Shown here piece after piece: positions 24,165 through 33,756 of a DNA stretch of 64,000 nucleotides (position 1 is its first letter; every line of letters begins with the position of its first letter). Source of the DNA: Acidimicrobiia bacterium. GTDB taxonomy: Bacteria > Actinomycetota > Acidimicrobiia > Acidimicrobiales > Bin134. The notes under the pieces were generated by a model that saw nothing but the letters and a program-made list of their open reading frames with translations, was not told where the DNA came from and made no database searches. The position numbers were made by a program, and so were the translations under genes. The stretch spans positions 1 through 64,000 of the forward strand of contig VYEX01000005.1 of the NCBI GenBank assembly GCA_009842675.1, in the 5' to 3' direction.

Positions 24165-26114
24165 TCAGACCGCGGCAGGAGGGCGGAGGCGGTCGGCAAT
24201 GGCCCGGGTGAGTCGGTCGAGGATGCTGGCCAGCAGCACGATGGCAATGCCGGCCTCGAAGCCCCGGCCCACCGCGTCGCTGCGTCGCAGGCCCCGGACG
24301 GCCTCCAGGCCCAGTCCGCCACCGCCGACCAGTCCGGCGATAACCACCATGGCCAGGATCAGCATGATCACCTGGTTCACCGCCACCATCAGCTCCGGTG
24401 CGGCCAGCGGCATCTCAACCCGGCGCAAACGCTGGCCGCGAGTGGCGCCAAAGCTCTCGGCGGCCTCGTGGATCTCTGCTGGTACTCGGCGCAATCCCAG
24501 GTCGGTGTAGTGGACCGCAGCAGGAAGGGCGTAGATCACCGAAGCGATGATGCCGGGGATGCGGCCCACGTGGAAGAGGGTGATCACCGGTACCAGCAGC
24601 ACAAAGCTGGGGATGGTCTGGAAGAAGTCCAGCACCGGCTTCAAGGCCGTTCGGAGCAGATCATTGTGGGAGCTCATTATCCCCACCGGCACACCGATGA
24701 TCAGCGTGATGGCCACCCCCACGATGGTCTGAGCCAAAGTGTCCATGGACAGAGCCCACATGCCTAAGAACCCGATGGCGAACAACGCTGCTCCGATGCC
24801 GATGGCCAAACGGATGCCCCGAGCCCACAGACCAAGGACCACGCCGATCCCGATCATGGCTGGCCACGGGATGTCGGACGCGAGCAGTTCTCGAAGCGGG
24901 GTGACGAATTCGAGGGTGACGAAGTCGCTGAACGGACCGGTGCCTATGCCCGAGCCGCCGATGTCGTACAGGTTGTCCCGCGCCCAATCAGTGGCGTCGT
25001 CCACATAGGGGGCGAACTGCCAATTCAGCGACTCGGGGAACTTGTTGTGGCCCAGCAAACCGCCGACGATGCCCACTGCCGAGACCGCTAGGGCGAGCCA
25101 CTTGATGGGCCGGGCATCGCGACCGGGGTCGGCGGTGGCGATGCCGGTGGAGAAGCGATCGAGCACGATGGCCATGATCACGATGGCGATGCCGGCCTCC
25201 GATGCCTTTCCCACCTCGATGCTCTGCATGGCCCGCAGCACCACTTGGCCCAGTCCGCCCGCGCCGATGAAGGCGGCGATGACCACCATGCTCATGGCCA
25301 GCATGGTGGTCTGGTTCATGCCCGCAAAAATGGCTGGTCGGGCTTGGGGTAGGCGCACTAGCCGCAGCGTCTGGCGCTCGGTGGCCCCGAACATCTCTGA
25401 TGCTTCAACGGTGACTTGGGGAACGGTCCGAAGCCCCACCTCGGTGAGCCTCACCACCGGAGCGAGGGCGAAGATCACTGTGGAGATCAACGCCGGAACC
25501 CGTCCGACCCCAAAAAGCAGTACGAACGGAATCAAATAGACAAACCCCGGCATGGTCTGCATGGCGTCCAAGGTGGGGCGGACCACCCTGGCCACCGCGT
25601 CACTGCGCCAGGCTGCGATGCCCAGCGGAATGCCGATGACCATGGATATGAGAACCGACACTCCCATCAGAGCAAGGGTGGCGAAGGACTCCTCCCAAAG
25701 GTCGATCACTCCAATCAGCGACACACTGGCCAGGCCCAGCACTCCGGCCACCCGCCCCCGGGTCCACCACAGACCAACACCGGTGAACAGCGGGTAGGAG
25801 TACCACGGGAACCACCTGAGGATGGATTCCAACCGGCGGATGCCCCAGTCGATGACGTCGGTGATGGGGTTCAAGAAGACGGTGTACAGCCAGTGGGAAG
25901 TTTGGTTGTTGATCAGCCATCGTCGGGCCCGGTCGATGGGGTCGGCCAGCCCGATGTCCCAGGACTCCGGAAAGACGTCGAAATTGGTAAACAGCCGGAA
26001 GAGCAGAACCAGCACCACGATGGCGCCGACGGCCAGGATGAAACGCGCCAGCCGGCTGTCTGACGCGGTTAGAAGCCCGTTGGCCTTGCGGCGGGCCTCG
26101 GTCACATTTGTCAT
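24165..26114 (-). CDS. Glycine betaine/proline ABC permease, fused tandem domains
   Basis: 649 residues with two complete BPD_transp_1 permease domains in one chain, at roughly residues 120-330 and 420-640. Each has its own EAA loop: EASEMFGATERQTLRLVRLP and EAAESFGATRGQRLRRVEMP. The proteobacterial ProW and OpuAB proteins carry one such domain; here an internal duplication or fusion makes a heterodimer-in-one. Extra N-terminal helices precede the first domain. It lies 10 bp after the ATPase gene (26125-27168). Function: uptake of glycine betaine or related osmoprotectants, inferred from subunit type and from the choline dehydrogenase next door. Confidence 0.9.
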   Translation of the reverse strand: MTNVTEARRKANGLLTASDSRLARFILAVGAIVVLVLLFRLFTNFDVFPESWDIGLADPIDRARRWLINNQTSHWLYTVFLNPITDVIDWGIRRLESILRWFPWYSYPLFTGVGLWWTRGRVAGVLGLASVSLIGVIDLWEESFATLALMGVSVLISMVIGIPLGIAAWRSDAVARVVRPTLDAMQTMPGFVYLIPFVLLFGVGRVPALISTVIFALAPVVRLTEVGLRTVPQVTVEASEMFGATERQTLRLVRLPQARPAIFAGMNQTTMLAMSMVVIAAFIGAGGLGQVVLRAMQSIEVGKASEAGIAIVIMAIVLDRFSTGIATADPGRDARPIKWLALAVSAVGIVGGLLGHNKFPESLNWQFAPYVDDATDWARDNLYDIGGSGIGTGPFSDFVTLEFVTPLRELLASDIPWPAMIGIGVVLGLWARGIRLAIGIGAALFAIGFLGMWALSMDTLAQTIVGVAITLIIGVPVGIMSSHNDLLRTALKPVLDFFQTIPSFVLLVPVITLFHVGRIPGIIASVIYALPAAVHYTDLGLRRVPAEIHEAAESFGATRGQRLRRVEMPLAAPELMVAVNQVIMLILAMVVIAGLVGGGGLGLEAVRGLRRSDAVGRGFEAGIAIVLLASILDRLTRAIADRLRPPAAV

Positions 26115-26124
26115 GGCACCATTG

Positions 26125-27168
26125 TCATAGGCGGTTCTCAGAAATCACGCTTGCCACGTCGTCCCCGTGGAGCAATCCCACGGGCGGCCCATCCTCGTCG
26201 CACACCACCACAGGGGACGTGGATCCGAGCAAGTGGGGGAGCGCGGCCTCCAGCGGCGTTGTTGACGAGACCCGCGGCCAGCCGGGGTCGACGGCGGCAC
26301 CATCGAGGGGCCGCATCAGCGAACAGGCCTGCAAAACCTTGGCCACCGGAGCATCCTGGGTGAATGCCCGCACATAGTCATCGGCCGGGTTGGTGAGAAT
26401 CTCCACCGGGGTGCCGACCTGAACGAAGGCCCCGTCGTTCATGATGGCGATCCGGTCGGCCAGCTTCAGCGCTTCGGCAAAATCATGGGTGATGAACACC
26501 AGGGTCCGCTGGAGTTTCATCTGGAGGTCGATGAGCTCGTCCTGCATATCTCGGCGGATGAGCGGGTCGAGGGCAGAAAACGGCTCGTCGAAGAACAGCA
26601 CCTCGGGATCGACGGCGAGGGCTCGGGCCAAGCCCACCCGTTGCTGCATGCCGCCGCTGAGCTGTTGGGGAAAGTGGTCGCCCCAACCCTCCAATCCGAC
26701 CGTGTCCAGCAGCTCCCGGGCTCGGTCTTGGCGGTCTTGGCGATCCACACCCTGCACCTCGAGTCCGTAGGCCACGTTGTCCACCACCTTGCGATGGGGG
26801 AACAGACCGAAATGCTGGAACACCATGGCCATCTTCTGGCGGCGTAACTGACGCAGTTTGGCGCTGTCAGCTTGGGTGAGTTCTGTGCCGCACAACTCGA
26901 CGGTTCCCTCGGTCGGTGCCACCAAATGGGAAACGCACCGGATGAGGGTGGATTTGCCCGACCCGGAGAGCCCCATAACCACGAACGTCTCCCCGGCGTC
27001 CACGTGGAAGCTGACGTCGCGGACGGCAACCACGCTTCCCGTGGCAGTTTGGATCTTCTCACGGGTGGCCCCCGCTTCGGCCATCTCCCTTGCTTCGCGT
27101 GGCTTTCTTCCGAAGACCTTCCAGACGCCCTCAACTCGGACTTGGACTGTTTCGCTGGCTGTGTCCAT
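26125..27168 (-). CDS. Glycine betaine/proline ABC transporter ATPase (ProV/OpuAA type)
   Basis: 347 aa. The N-terminal extension GRKPREAREMAEAGATREKI before the strand VAVRDVSFHV is diagnostic of ProV-type ATPases. Walker A is GLSGSGKST, signature QQLSGGMQQRVGLARA, Walker B EVLFFDEPFSALDP, H-loop FITHDFAEAL. The C-terminus (from about residue 275) has a shortened CBS-like region (TSPVVVCDEDGPPVGLLHGD), the domain that senses ionic strength in OpuA; only one repeat is recognisable. Starts at ATG 27168, divergent from the TetR gene by 67 bp. Confidence 0.9.
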   Translation of the reverse strand: MDTASETVQVRVEGVWKVFGRKPREAREMAEAGATREKIQTATGSVVAVRDVSFHVDAGETFVVMGLSGSGKSTLIRCVSHLVAPTEGTVELCGTELTQADSAKLRQLRRQKMAMVFQHFGLFPHRKVVDNVAYGLEVQGVDRQDRQDRARELLDTVGLEGWGDHFPQQLSGGMQQRVGLARALAVDPEVLFFDEPFSALDPLIRRDMQDELIDLQMKLQRTLVFITHDFAEALKLADRIAIMNDGAFVQVGTPVEILTNPADDYVRAFTQDAPVAKVLQACSLMRPLDGAAVDPGWPRVSSTTPLEAALPHLLGSTSPVVVCDEDGPPVGLLHGDDVASVISENRL

Positions 27169-27235
27169 TGCGCCCCAGTCCTAGACCTTACCGTCCGCTC
27201 AGACGGGTATCGGCTTGGAGTACCCTGACTCCGCA

Positions 27236-27853
27236 ATGGCGGAATCGAAGGGGCGGACCAGGAATCTGCCGGTGCAGGAGCGGGCGGTGCTGACCCGTGA
27301 CCGGATTCTGCAAGCGGCCGCCGAAGTGATCAAACAGGAGGGTGTGTCCTCGCTGACCCTCGACAAGGTGGCGGCCCAAGCGGGGGTGAGCAAGGGCGGC
27401 TTCCTTTATCACTTCGGCTCCAAAGACGCGTTGATCATCGGGCTGCTCAACCAGGTGATGGGAGTCCTTGACAACGAGCTCAATGTGTTGGCCGATGGCA
27501 TTGACGCCCGCCGGGGAGCGTTCGCACTGGCCTATCTCGATTACGTTCGGGAGCCGACTCAGGCGGCCACCGATACAGCGGTGTCGATACTGGCCGCAGC
27601 TGCGGTAGACGACGATCTGCTGGACAGCACGCGGGAGACTTTTGAACTCTGGCAAGACCGGCTTCGCCATGACGACGGTCTCGACGATGTGGTGGCGCTG
27701 TTGGCCCGGATCGTGGGCGACGGTCTCTGGCTTATCGATCTGTTCGGACTGGCACCGCCCACCGCGGAGGAACGCAGGAAGGTGATCGACCTGGTTTCCG
27801 ACCTGATTGGCGATCATGGAGCGGCTCGGGACCTGATCAGTTCAGCGGAATAG
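27236..27853 (+). CDS. TetR-family transcriptional regulator
   Basis: 205 aa. The helix-turn-helix spans about residues 19-65: [20 protein letters not shown] then [20 protein letters not shown], a standard TetR DNA-binding domain. The C-terminal ligand domain is alpha-helical ([20 protein letters not shown]). ATG 27236 is preferred to an in-frame TTG at 27215. Placement between betaine transporter genes and choline dehydrogenase suggests a BetI-like role, but the C-terminal domain is not clearly BetI. Its last 40 bp overlap the end of the convergent choline dehydrogenase gene. Confidence 0.85.
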   Translation: MAESKGRTRNLPVQERAVLTRDRILQAAAEVIKQEGVSSLTLDKVAAQAGVSKGGFLYHFGSKDALIIGLLNQVMGVLDNELNVLADGIDARRGAFALAYLDYVREPTQAATDTAVSILAAAAVDDDLLDSTRETFELWQDRLRHDDGLDDVVALLARIVGDGLWLIDLFGLAPPTAEERRKVIDLVSDLIGDHGAARDLISSAE

Positions 27854-29466
27854 ACCGGGACGTCCTCGGGGGGAAGCGGCTCGCTCCCCAGTATGAGGTC
27901 AGCTGCCTTCTCGGCAATCATCATCACCGGCGCATAGATGTTGCCGTTGGTGACGGTGGGCATCACAGAGGCATCCACCACCATCAGCCCGCTGGTGCCG
28001 TGAACCTCCATTGTCTTGGGATGCACGACCGATTGGTCATCGGTGCCCATCCGGGCCGTTCCGGCCGGATGCAGCGCGGTCTCGGCATCGTGGGCCACCC
28101 AGTCCATGATCTGCTGATCAGTGGAGACATCGGGCCCGGGTGACAACTCGCCGGCGTTGTAGGGGGCGAACGCCGGTTGGTTCATGATGGTACGGGTCAC
28201 TCGTATGGTTTCAACCCACTCGCGGCGGTCTTGCTCGGTGGAGAGGTAATTGAATTGAAGGGCAGGCTTGGATTTGGGATCACGCGACTTGATCCGCAAT
28301 TGGCCTCGGGCATCCGAGTACATGGGTCCAACATGAACCTGATACCCGTGACCGCTGCTTGGCGATGAGCCGTCATAGCGGATGGCCAGCGGCAAGAAGT
28401 GGAACATGAGATTCGGGTAAGCCTCGTTGGGGTTGGAGCGCACGAAGCCACCCCCCTCGAAGTGGTTGGTGGCTCCCGGACCCCTCCGGGCCAGCCATTG
28501 CAGGCCGATCCAGGGCCGGCGCCACAGCTTGAGGGCTGGTTGCATGGACACTGGTTGGCTCGAGGCGTATTGGATGTACACCTCCAAGTGGTCCTGAAGG
28601 TTCTCGCCCACGCCGGGAAGATCAGCCACCACCGGGATGTCCAGCGATTCCAGCAGGTCGGCCGGACCCACACCGGAGAGTTGCAGAAGCTGGGCCGAGC
28701 CGAAGGCCCCCGCGCATAGCAGAATGTGGGCCCCCCGGGCGGTGTGGGTGCGTCCCCTTCGCCGGTACTCCACGCCCACTGCCCGGTTCTGATCGAACAG
28801 CACCCGGCTGATGAGGGTGCCGGTCTCCACCTCAAGGTTCTTGCGATCGATCACTGGATGCAGGTAGGCCCGAGATGCTGAGAGCCGTCGGCCTTTGTGG
28901 ACGTTGCGGTCGAACGCCGCAAATCCCTCTTGGCGATACCCGTTGACGTCGTCGCTCAACTCGTAACCGGCTTCTTGCACCGCCTTGAAGAATGCGGTGA
29001 ACAGTGGGCTGTCGGCCGGTCCCCGCTCCAACACCAGCGGTCCCTCATCACCCCGCCATTGGTCTCCTCCGGCCAGACAGGTCTCCATGCGCTTGAAGTA
29101 CGGCAGACAGTGGCGGTAGTCCCAATTCTCCATGCCGGGCTCGGTGGCCCATTTGTCGTAATCGGCGGGATTTCCCCGCTGGAAGATCATGCCGTTGATG
29201 GAACTGGAGCCGCCCAGCACCTTCCCACGGGCGTGGTAGACCCGTCGTCCACCCATGTGGGGCTCGGGCTCGCTCTCGTATTTCCAGTCGTAGAAACGAC
29301 TGCCGATGGGAAACGCCAGGGCCGCGGGCATGTGAATGAACACATCCCACTTGTAATCCCGGCGCCCTGCTTCCAACACCAGAACGCTGCTGTCGGCATC
29401 CGCGCTCAGTCGGTTAGCCAACGCGCAGCCCGCAGAGCCGCCTCCGACGATGATGAAGTCGTACAA
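27814..29466 (-). CDS. betA: GMC-family oxidoreductase, choline dehydrogenase-like
   Basis: 550-residue FAD enzyme. N-terminal FAD-binding loop [17 protein letters not shown], then the GMC signatures [20 protein letters not shown] and [20 protein letters not shown], and the C-terminal catalytic region [20 protein letters not shown] with the His. This matches choline dehydrogenase (choline to betaine aldehyde) well, and the neighbourhood of betaine uptake genes supports it; other alcohols remain possible. Start is TTG 29466, supported by AGGAG 6 nt upstream. No betB (betaine aldehyde dehydrogenase) occurs in the window. It follows the broken binding-protein gene across a strong hairpin. Confidence 0.85.
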   Translation of the reverse strand: MYDFIIVGGGSAGCALANRLSADADSSVLVLEAGRRDYKWDVFIHMPAALAFPIGSRFYDWKYESEPEPHMGGRRVYHARGKVLGGSSSINGMIFQRGNPADYDKWATEPGMENWDYRHCLPYFKRMETCLAGGDQWRGDEGPLVLERGPADSPLFTAFFKAVQEAGYELSDDVNGYRQEGFAAFDRNVHKGRRLSASRAYLHPVIDRKNLEVETGTLISRVLFDQNRAVGVEYRRRGRTHTARGAHILLCAGAFGSAQLLQLSGVGPADLLESLDIPVVADLPGVGENLQDHLEVYIQYASSQPVSMQPALKLWRRPWIGLQWLARRGPGATNHFEGGGFVRSNPNEAYPNLMFHFLPLAIRYDGSSPSSGHGYQVHVGPMYSDARGQLRIKSRDPKSKPALQFNYLSTEQDRREWVETIRVTRTIMNQPAFAPYNAGELSPGPDVSTDQQIMDWVAHDAETALHPAGTARMGTDDQSVVHPKTMEVHGTSGLMVVDASVMPTVTNGNIYAPVMMIAEKAADLILGSEPLPPEDVPVYSAELIRSRAAP

Positions 29467-29490
29467 CGACTGCTCCTAAAGAGAGGAAGA

Positions 29491-29535
29491 GAGAACCGGT
29501 GTCGGCGACTCCCGCAGCCGCCGACACCGGTTCTC
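29491..29535 (-). terminator. Perfect 17-bp hairpin between binding-protein gene and betA
   Basis: The arms GAGAACCGGTGTCGGCG (29491-29507) and its exact complement (29519-29535) enclose an 11-nt loop. It lies 10 bp after the stop of the betaine-binding protein gene and 24 bp before the TTG of betA, both on the minus strand. It may be a partial terminator or an mRNA-stabilising stem lowering betA expression relative to the binding protein. The minus strand after the stem is pyrimidine-rich (TCTTCCTCTC). Confidence 0.72.
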
Positions 29536-29544
29536 AGCTGGAGC

Positions 29545-30524
29545 CTAGGAGGGGAGCCAAGCGCTCCAGACGCTCTCGTTGGCCTCGATCCACTGAGCTG
29601 CGGCGTCTTCCACGGACATTCCGTCGTTCTCAATGGCAGCCAGCATCGAGATCTGGTCGGCGGTGGAGTAGCTCATAGCCCGCAGGAAGTGATCCGCATC
29701 AGGAGCGTTCTCTGCCAGGTCGGCATTGACGATCTTGAACAGAGCGTCTTCGGGATAGTCGCAATCGATGCCTCCATCGGCATCCCGGGCATAGCACTCA
29801 TCGCTGTAGGCGGGCAGGGCCACCCTGGTGAGGTCATAGGTGCCGAATGCCGAGTGCGGTGTCCAGAAGTAGAACAGCACCGGGTCTTCGCGGCTGTAGG
29901 CGGCGTCCAAAGAAGCCAGGATGCCGGCCTCAGAGCCGACGTAGACAATCTCCAGCGGTAGACCGAGATTGGCGATGATCTGCTCGTCATAGATCGTCCA
30001 GCTGGGATCGCCGCTGAGGAACTGCCCTTTGTCGCCGGTTTCGGCGGTGGCGAACAATCCGGCTAGGGCAGGATCAGCGAAGCCTTCCCATGTGGCCAGG
30101 GCTGGCTCGCGATCCACCATGTAGGAGGGCATGAACCAACCGATTTCGCCGACAGGGCCGATCAAACCGGCGTTGTCCACGTTGCCGTCGGAGCTATCGA
30201 TGTAGTCAGCCACGTTGTCGGCGTGACCCGATGGCCACACCTCCAGCGACGCGTCGATGTCTCCGGTGTTTATGGCGGCCCACTGGGCGTTCTCGTCAAT
30301 GTCAACAATTCGACGGTGTAGCCGAGTTCGCTCTCCAGCAATTGGGCGGCTACCGCCACGTTGGCCGCTGAGCCGTTCCACGGGTTGACCGCCAACGTGA
30401 TTGTCGACTGAGAGCCTCGGGAGTCGTCGTCGTTGCCGCAGCTGACGGCGACGAGTGCCAGGACCGCCAAAAGCAAGGCCATGACCCTCCAGCCTCGGGT
30501 TGACTTGGTGTTTTCTGTCCGCAT
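29545..30524 (-). pseudogene. Glycine betaine-binding lipoprotein (OpuAC-like), frameshifted
   Basis: The first 72 codons from ATG 30524 encode a lipoprotein signal (LALVAVSCGNDDD) and the start of an OpuAC-type domain (TITLAVNPWNGSAANVAVAA), reading to ESELGYTVEL. The same domain then continues in the -1 related frame from about 30306 as VDIDENAQWAAINTGDIDAS down to the TAG at 29545 (254 codons with no stop). Restoring one G near 30306, giving EL-VDIDENAQ, yields a normal protein of about 327 aa. No slippery heptamer is seen, so this is either a real inactivating deletion or a one-base sequence error. Ligand: betaine or proline betaine. Confidence 0.85.
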
Positions 30525-30548
30525 GGGATCCCCCTAAATTCAATTGCC

Positions 30549-30574
30549 GAAAACAGGCTAGCTGGACTGTTTTC
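30549..30574. promoter_or_regulatory. Inverted repeat in divergent intergenic region
   Basis: GAAAACAG-N10-CTGTTTTC is a perfect 8-bp inverted repeat with 10-bp spacer, centred 38 bp upstream of the betaine-binding protein start, in the 167-bp region shared with the divergent epoxide-hydrolase-like gene. Size and symmetry fit a dimeric repressor site, for instance for the TetR protein at 27236. The same repeat was not seen in the 67-bp TetR/ATPase intergenic region. Confidence 0.4.
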
Positions 30575-30691
30575 TAAGATAGCACATCCCTACGCCGTGC
30601 GCTAGAGGGTCTTGGCCATTTGGCAAAGCAGGCATGCTGAGGGCCATGCTGGGCATCCCGACAAGACGATTCGACGATAGGAGAGAGAGCG

Positions 30692-31066
30692 ATGTCTGAT
30701 CTGCCGACCGATCCCAGCGAACTGGTGAGTGCGTTTTGCGCCGCGTGGGCCAACGGCGATGCCGATGAGCTGATGGCCTACTTCACCGACGACGCCGTCT
30801 ATCACAACGTGCCGATGGATCCCTTGGAGGGAGCCGAGGCGATTCGGGCATTCTTGGAGGGGTTCTTCGCCACATCTGGAGGCATCGTGTTCGAGACCCA
30901 CAAACAAGCGGCCAATGGCAATGTGGTTCTGAACGAGCGAACCGACTACATCAACACCGGCGACGGCCAGCTGGCATTGCCGGTGTGCGGCGTGTTCGAA
31001 GTGAGCGACGGGCGCATCGCCCGCTGGTCGGACTACTTCGACATGGGACAGTTCGCCGGCGGCTGA
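30692..31066 (+). CDS. Limonene-1,2-epoxide hydrolase-like (NTF2-fold) protein
   Basis: 124-residue NTF2-like cone fold. All five residues known from limonene epoxide hydrolase appear in matching contexts: Tyr37 and Asn39 (DDAVYHNVPM), Arg83 and Asp85 (NERTDYI), and Asp114 (ARWSDYFDMGQF). This makes epoxide hydrolysis more likely than a generic SnoaL-like role. GGAGAGAG precedes ATG 30692 by about 6 nt. It stands alone, divergent from the betaine-binding protein gene and convergent with the DegT-family gene (36 bp). Confidence 0.78.
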   Translation: MSDLPTDPSELVSAFCAAWANGDADELMAYFTDDAVYHNVPMDPLEGAEAIRAFLEGFFATSGGIVFETHKQAANGNVVLNERTDYINTGDGQLALPVCGVFEVSDGRIARWSDYFDMGQFAGG

Positions 31067-31102
31067 GAGCGTCGCCGGCCCGGCGTCGAACCAGCGGGCG
31101 GC

Positions 31103-32314
31103 TCAGTCGCCGAATAGCTCGGAGAGGGTATCGACCACGTACCCGACGTCGTCTGACCCCAGCCCGTGGTGGGTGGGGATGCACAGCGCATGGCTCATCA
31201 CCAAGTCGGCGTTGGGGAAGCCGTCGGCCGGGGCCCGGTGATCAATGCCCGAGAAGCCGGGCTGGCGAAGGATATTCCCGGTCCAGACCATTCGGGACTG
31301 CACATTGCGGTCTTCGAGGAAGTTCTGCACATCGGTGCGGTCGTACCCCGACTCGGGCCGCAGGATGAACCCGTAGCGCATCCAGGTGGTCTCCAGTTCG
31401 GGTGTGGTGCGGGGCAAGATCACCTTGTCGGTGTGGTTCACCAGCAGATCGTTGTAGCGATTGAAGGCGTGCTGACGGCGGGCGTTGAACTCTTGGAGTT
31501 TGGCGAATTGCACCAGCCCGTAGGCCGCCCCCAGCTCGGAGGGCTCGAAGTTGTAGCCCAGGTCGTCGAAGATGAAGATCTGGTCGTACATGGTGCCGTC
31601 GTCCAACGGGCCCCAGCGAGTGTCCTGCCCCTTGCGGGAGCCGTAGAGGTACGACTCTGACCGCCGTCCCCAGCGGCGCCGGGTCAGGCACTTGTCGTGC
31701 ATCTCGGGATCGTCCATGGCCACCAAACCACCGTTGCCCGCGCAGGTGAGCGAGTGGGAGATGGCGAAGCTGGTGAGGCTGATGTCGCTGCGGGCGCCAA
31801 TCCGGGAGCCCCGCAGCCTGGTGTCCAGCACGTCACAGGAATCTTCGATCACCTTCAGCCCGTGCTCGTCGGCAATGGCCCGGATGACGTCCCAGTCAGG
31901 GCAATTGCCCATCAGGTTGGGGGTCATGATGGCCTTGGTGCGGGGTCCGATCATCTCGGTGATGCGGTTCACGTCGATCTGGAAAGTGTCGGGCTCCACA
32001 TCTACAAAGACCGGCACCAGGCCCAGTTGCACGATGGAGGACACGTCGGTGGAGAAGGTGAGCACCGAGGTGATGATCTCGTCACCGGGTTCCAAGTCGA
32101 GCAGTCCAATCCCCAGCAGCAGAGCCGAGGAGCCGGAGTTGACCATCACCCCCAGCTCCTTGCCCAGCACCGTGGAGACCTCATCCTCGAAGCGGGCCAC
32201 GTTCTCGCCGATGTTGAGGTCGCCCGAGCGCAGCACCGCGAGCACGGCTTCGATCTCGCGCTCGTCTTGGATGGCCCCGGCGGGCGGCAGGGTGCGGACT
32301 GGTTGATTCGCCAT
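31103..32314 (-). CDS. DegT/DnrJ/EryC1-family protein with His in place of PLP lysine
   Basis: 403-residue fold-type I PLP protein. The cofactor aspartate is Asp158 (KVIEDSCDVLD), and the segment that normally holds the Schiff-base lysine reads TSFAISHSLTCAGNGGLVAM, with His187 at that position. In ColD and the E1/RfbH 3-dehydrases a histidine likewise replaces this lysine and the enzyme removes a 3-hydroxyl from a keto-sugar using PMP. I therefore expect a dehydrase-type reaction rather than a plain aminotransferase. It is last in the operon starting at 34959, 11 bp after the F420-type reductase. No other deoxysugar genes are nearby, so the substrate may not be a nucleotide sugar. Confidence 0.8.
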   Translation of the reverse strand: MANQPVRTLPPAGAIQDEREIEAVLAVLRSGDLNIGENVARFEDEVSTVLGKELGVMVNSGSSALLLGIGLLDLEPGDEIITSVLTFSTDVSSIVQLGLVPVFVDVEPDTFQIDVNRITEMIGPRTKAIMTPNLMGNCPDWDVIRAIADEHGLKVIEDSCDVLDTRLRGSRIGARSDISLTSFAISHSLTCAGNGGLVAMDDPEMHDKCLTRRRWGRRSESYLYGSRKGQDTRWGPLDDGTMYDQIFIFDDLGYNFEPSELGAAYGLVQFAKLQEFNARRQHAFNRYNDLLVNHTDKVILPRTTPELETTWMRYGFILRPESGYDRTDVQNFLEDRNVQSRMVWTGNILRQPGFSGIDHRAPADGFPNADLVMSHALCIPTHHGLGSDDVGYVVDTLSELFGD

Positions 32315-32325
32315 GGCCGACGATC

Positions 32326-32805
32326 CTACGCCGGTCGCTGCTCTACCAGCCGCACCAGGGGAATGCGGCGGTGGGGGGCTTTGTCCTGATAGTCGGCGTA
32401 CCAGGCCCGGTCGGCCACCAGGCCTTCCCAGGTGGCCCGGTAGTCGTCGCCGTCGCAGATGTCGGCCACCGCCCAGAAATTCCGCCCTTCATCGGTGACC
32501 AGCAGTTCGGGGTTGGCCTCTTTGTCGGCCAGGTTGAAATACCAGGACGGGTGGGCTTTGGCCCCGGCATACGACGCCACCACAATGCGATGGCCATCAG
32601 GATCTCTCCAGTAGGGCAGGGCCACTTTGTGCTCATTGCCCGAGCGCCGCCCGATAGTCCGGATGAGCACATGGTGCATGCCCGCGACGCCCCAGACAGC
32701 GGGGTCGTCGCTGGACTCCATGGCCTCCACATGCATCTTCGTGATGACTGGGATTTCCTCCAGCGACGGGGTCTCCCAGTCTTGTTCCACTCGTTGATCG
32801 CTCAT
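32326..32805 (-). CDS. Deazaflavin (F420)-dependent nitroreductase/quinone reductase-like
   Basis: 159 aa, DDN-type split barrel. The core reads HHVLIRTIGRRSGNEHKVAL followed by PYWRDPDGHRIVVASYAGAK and HPSWYFNLADKEANPELLVT, closely following the mycobacterial Ddn/F420H2-dependent quinone reductase pattern (TxGRxSG...NP). Predicted to use reduced F420. It sits between an amidohydrolase (28 bp upstream) and the DegT-family gene (11 bp downstream) in one operon. Confidence 0.82.
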   Translation of the reverse strand: MSDQRVEQDWETPSLEEIPVITKMHVEAMESSDDPAVWGVAGMHHVLIRTIGRRSGNEHKVALPYWRDPDGHRIVVASYAGAKAHPSWYFNLADKEANPELLVTDEGRNFWAVADICDGDDYRATWEGLVADRAWYADYQDKAPHRRIPLVRLVEQRPA

Positions 32806-32833
32806 CGGCTATCTCCTCTATTGGGTCGAGTAC

Positions 32834-33700
32834 TCAGTCCAGTTTCAATACCCGGCGGGCATTCTCCCGCAGGAATCCGGGCCATACTTTGTCCCGGAAG
32901 GGAACGTCTTTCATGTCGGTCATGATCCGCTCCAGCGACAGGCCCATGGGGAAGTAGCCGGCGTAGACGACCTTTTCGGCGCCCCGGGTGTTGGCGTAGC
33001 GGATGATGGCCTCGGGGTAGTGCTTGGGGGCGAACGCCGAGGTTGAATAATGCAGCCCGGGCCACTTCAACATGAGCTTCACGGCCAAGTCCTCCCACGG
33101 CTCGCAGCCGTGGCGGGTGACGAAGGTGAGCTCGGGGAAGTCGTACATCACCCGGTCGATGCGCTCCACGTGCTGGGGTGAGAACGGGAATCGGGGGCCG
33201 GGCACGCCGGCGCATACGAAGATGGGCAGGTCGAGCTCCACACACTTGGCGTAGATCGGATAGAACTTGGCGTCGTCGATCGGCACCTGGGGGAAGCAGC
33301 CCGCGGGGAATGCCCCCACCGCTTTGACGCCCCACTCCCGGTGGAGTTGGTCGATGCGGCGCACTTCTCCCATTACGTCGTTGGGGTCGACGCTCATGGA
33401 AGGGATGAACCTCTCTGGGAAGTCCTTCAGTGCCCGCTGGCCGGAATCGTCCTCGCAGGAAATCAGCGCCAGCTCGATGTTGAACCGGTCCATTTCCTTG
33501 AGCGTTACCTGAACGGGGTCGTCATCGGTGCCGTACAGCTCCTTGGGCACGCCTTTGAACATGTACTCCACCGGAAAGTCGAACTCCTCAGACGACTGGG
33601 CGTCCTTGGTTTGGGTCCGGATGAAGTCGTAAGTGGAGAAGTCGGGCTTGGGGAACCCGATCATCGTGTCGATGATCGGTATGTCGGCGGGCATGGCCAT
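32834..33700 (-). CDS. Amidohydrolase_2-family metal-dependent hydrolase/decarboxylase
   Basis: 288-residue TIM-barrel protein of the ACMSD-like amidohydrolase group. It starts MAMPADIPIIDTMIGFPKPD, lacking the N-terminal HxH metal motif, while FVTRHGCEPWEDLAVKLMLK keeps a conserved His, and the C-terminal GYFPMGLSLERIM occupies the place of the usual catalytic Asp. Members hydrolyse or decarboxylate ring compounds. With a missing HxH, metal content is uncertain. 56 bp after the other amidohydrolase gene and 28 bp before the F420-type reductase. Confidence 0.8.
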   Translation of the reverse strand: MAMPADIPIIDTMIGFPKPDFSTYDFIRTQTKDAQSSEEFDFPVEYMFKGVPKELYGTDDDPVQVTLKEMDRFNIELALISCEDDSGQRALKDFPERFIPSMSVDPNDVMGEVRRIDQLHREWGVKAVGAFPAGCFPQVPIDDAKFYPIYAKCVELDLPIFVCAGVPGPRFPFSPQHVERIDRVMYDFPELTFVTRHGCEPWEDLAVKLMLKWPGLHYSTSAFAPKHYPEAIIRYANTRGAEKVVYAGYFPMGLSLERIMTDMKDVPFRDKVWPGFLRENARRVLKLD

Positions 33701-33756
33701 GATGTTGGTCCCTTTCGGTCGGCTGGTCGGGTGGGCGATGCTCAGGCGGCCAATCC

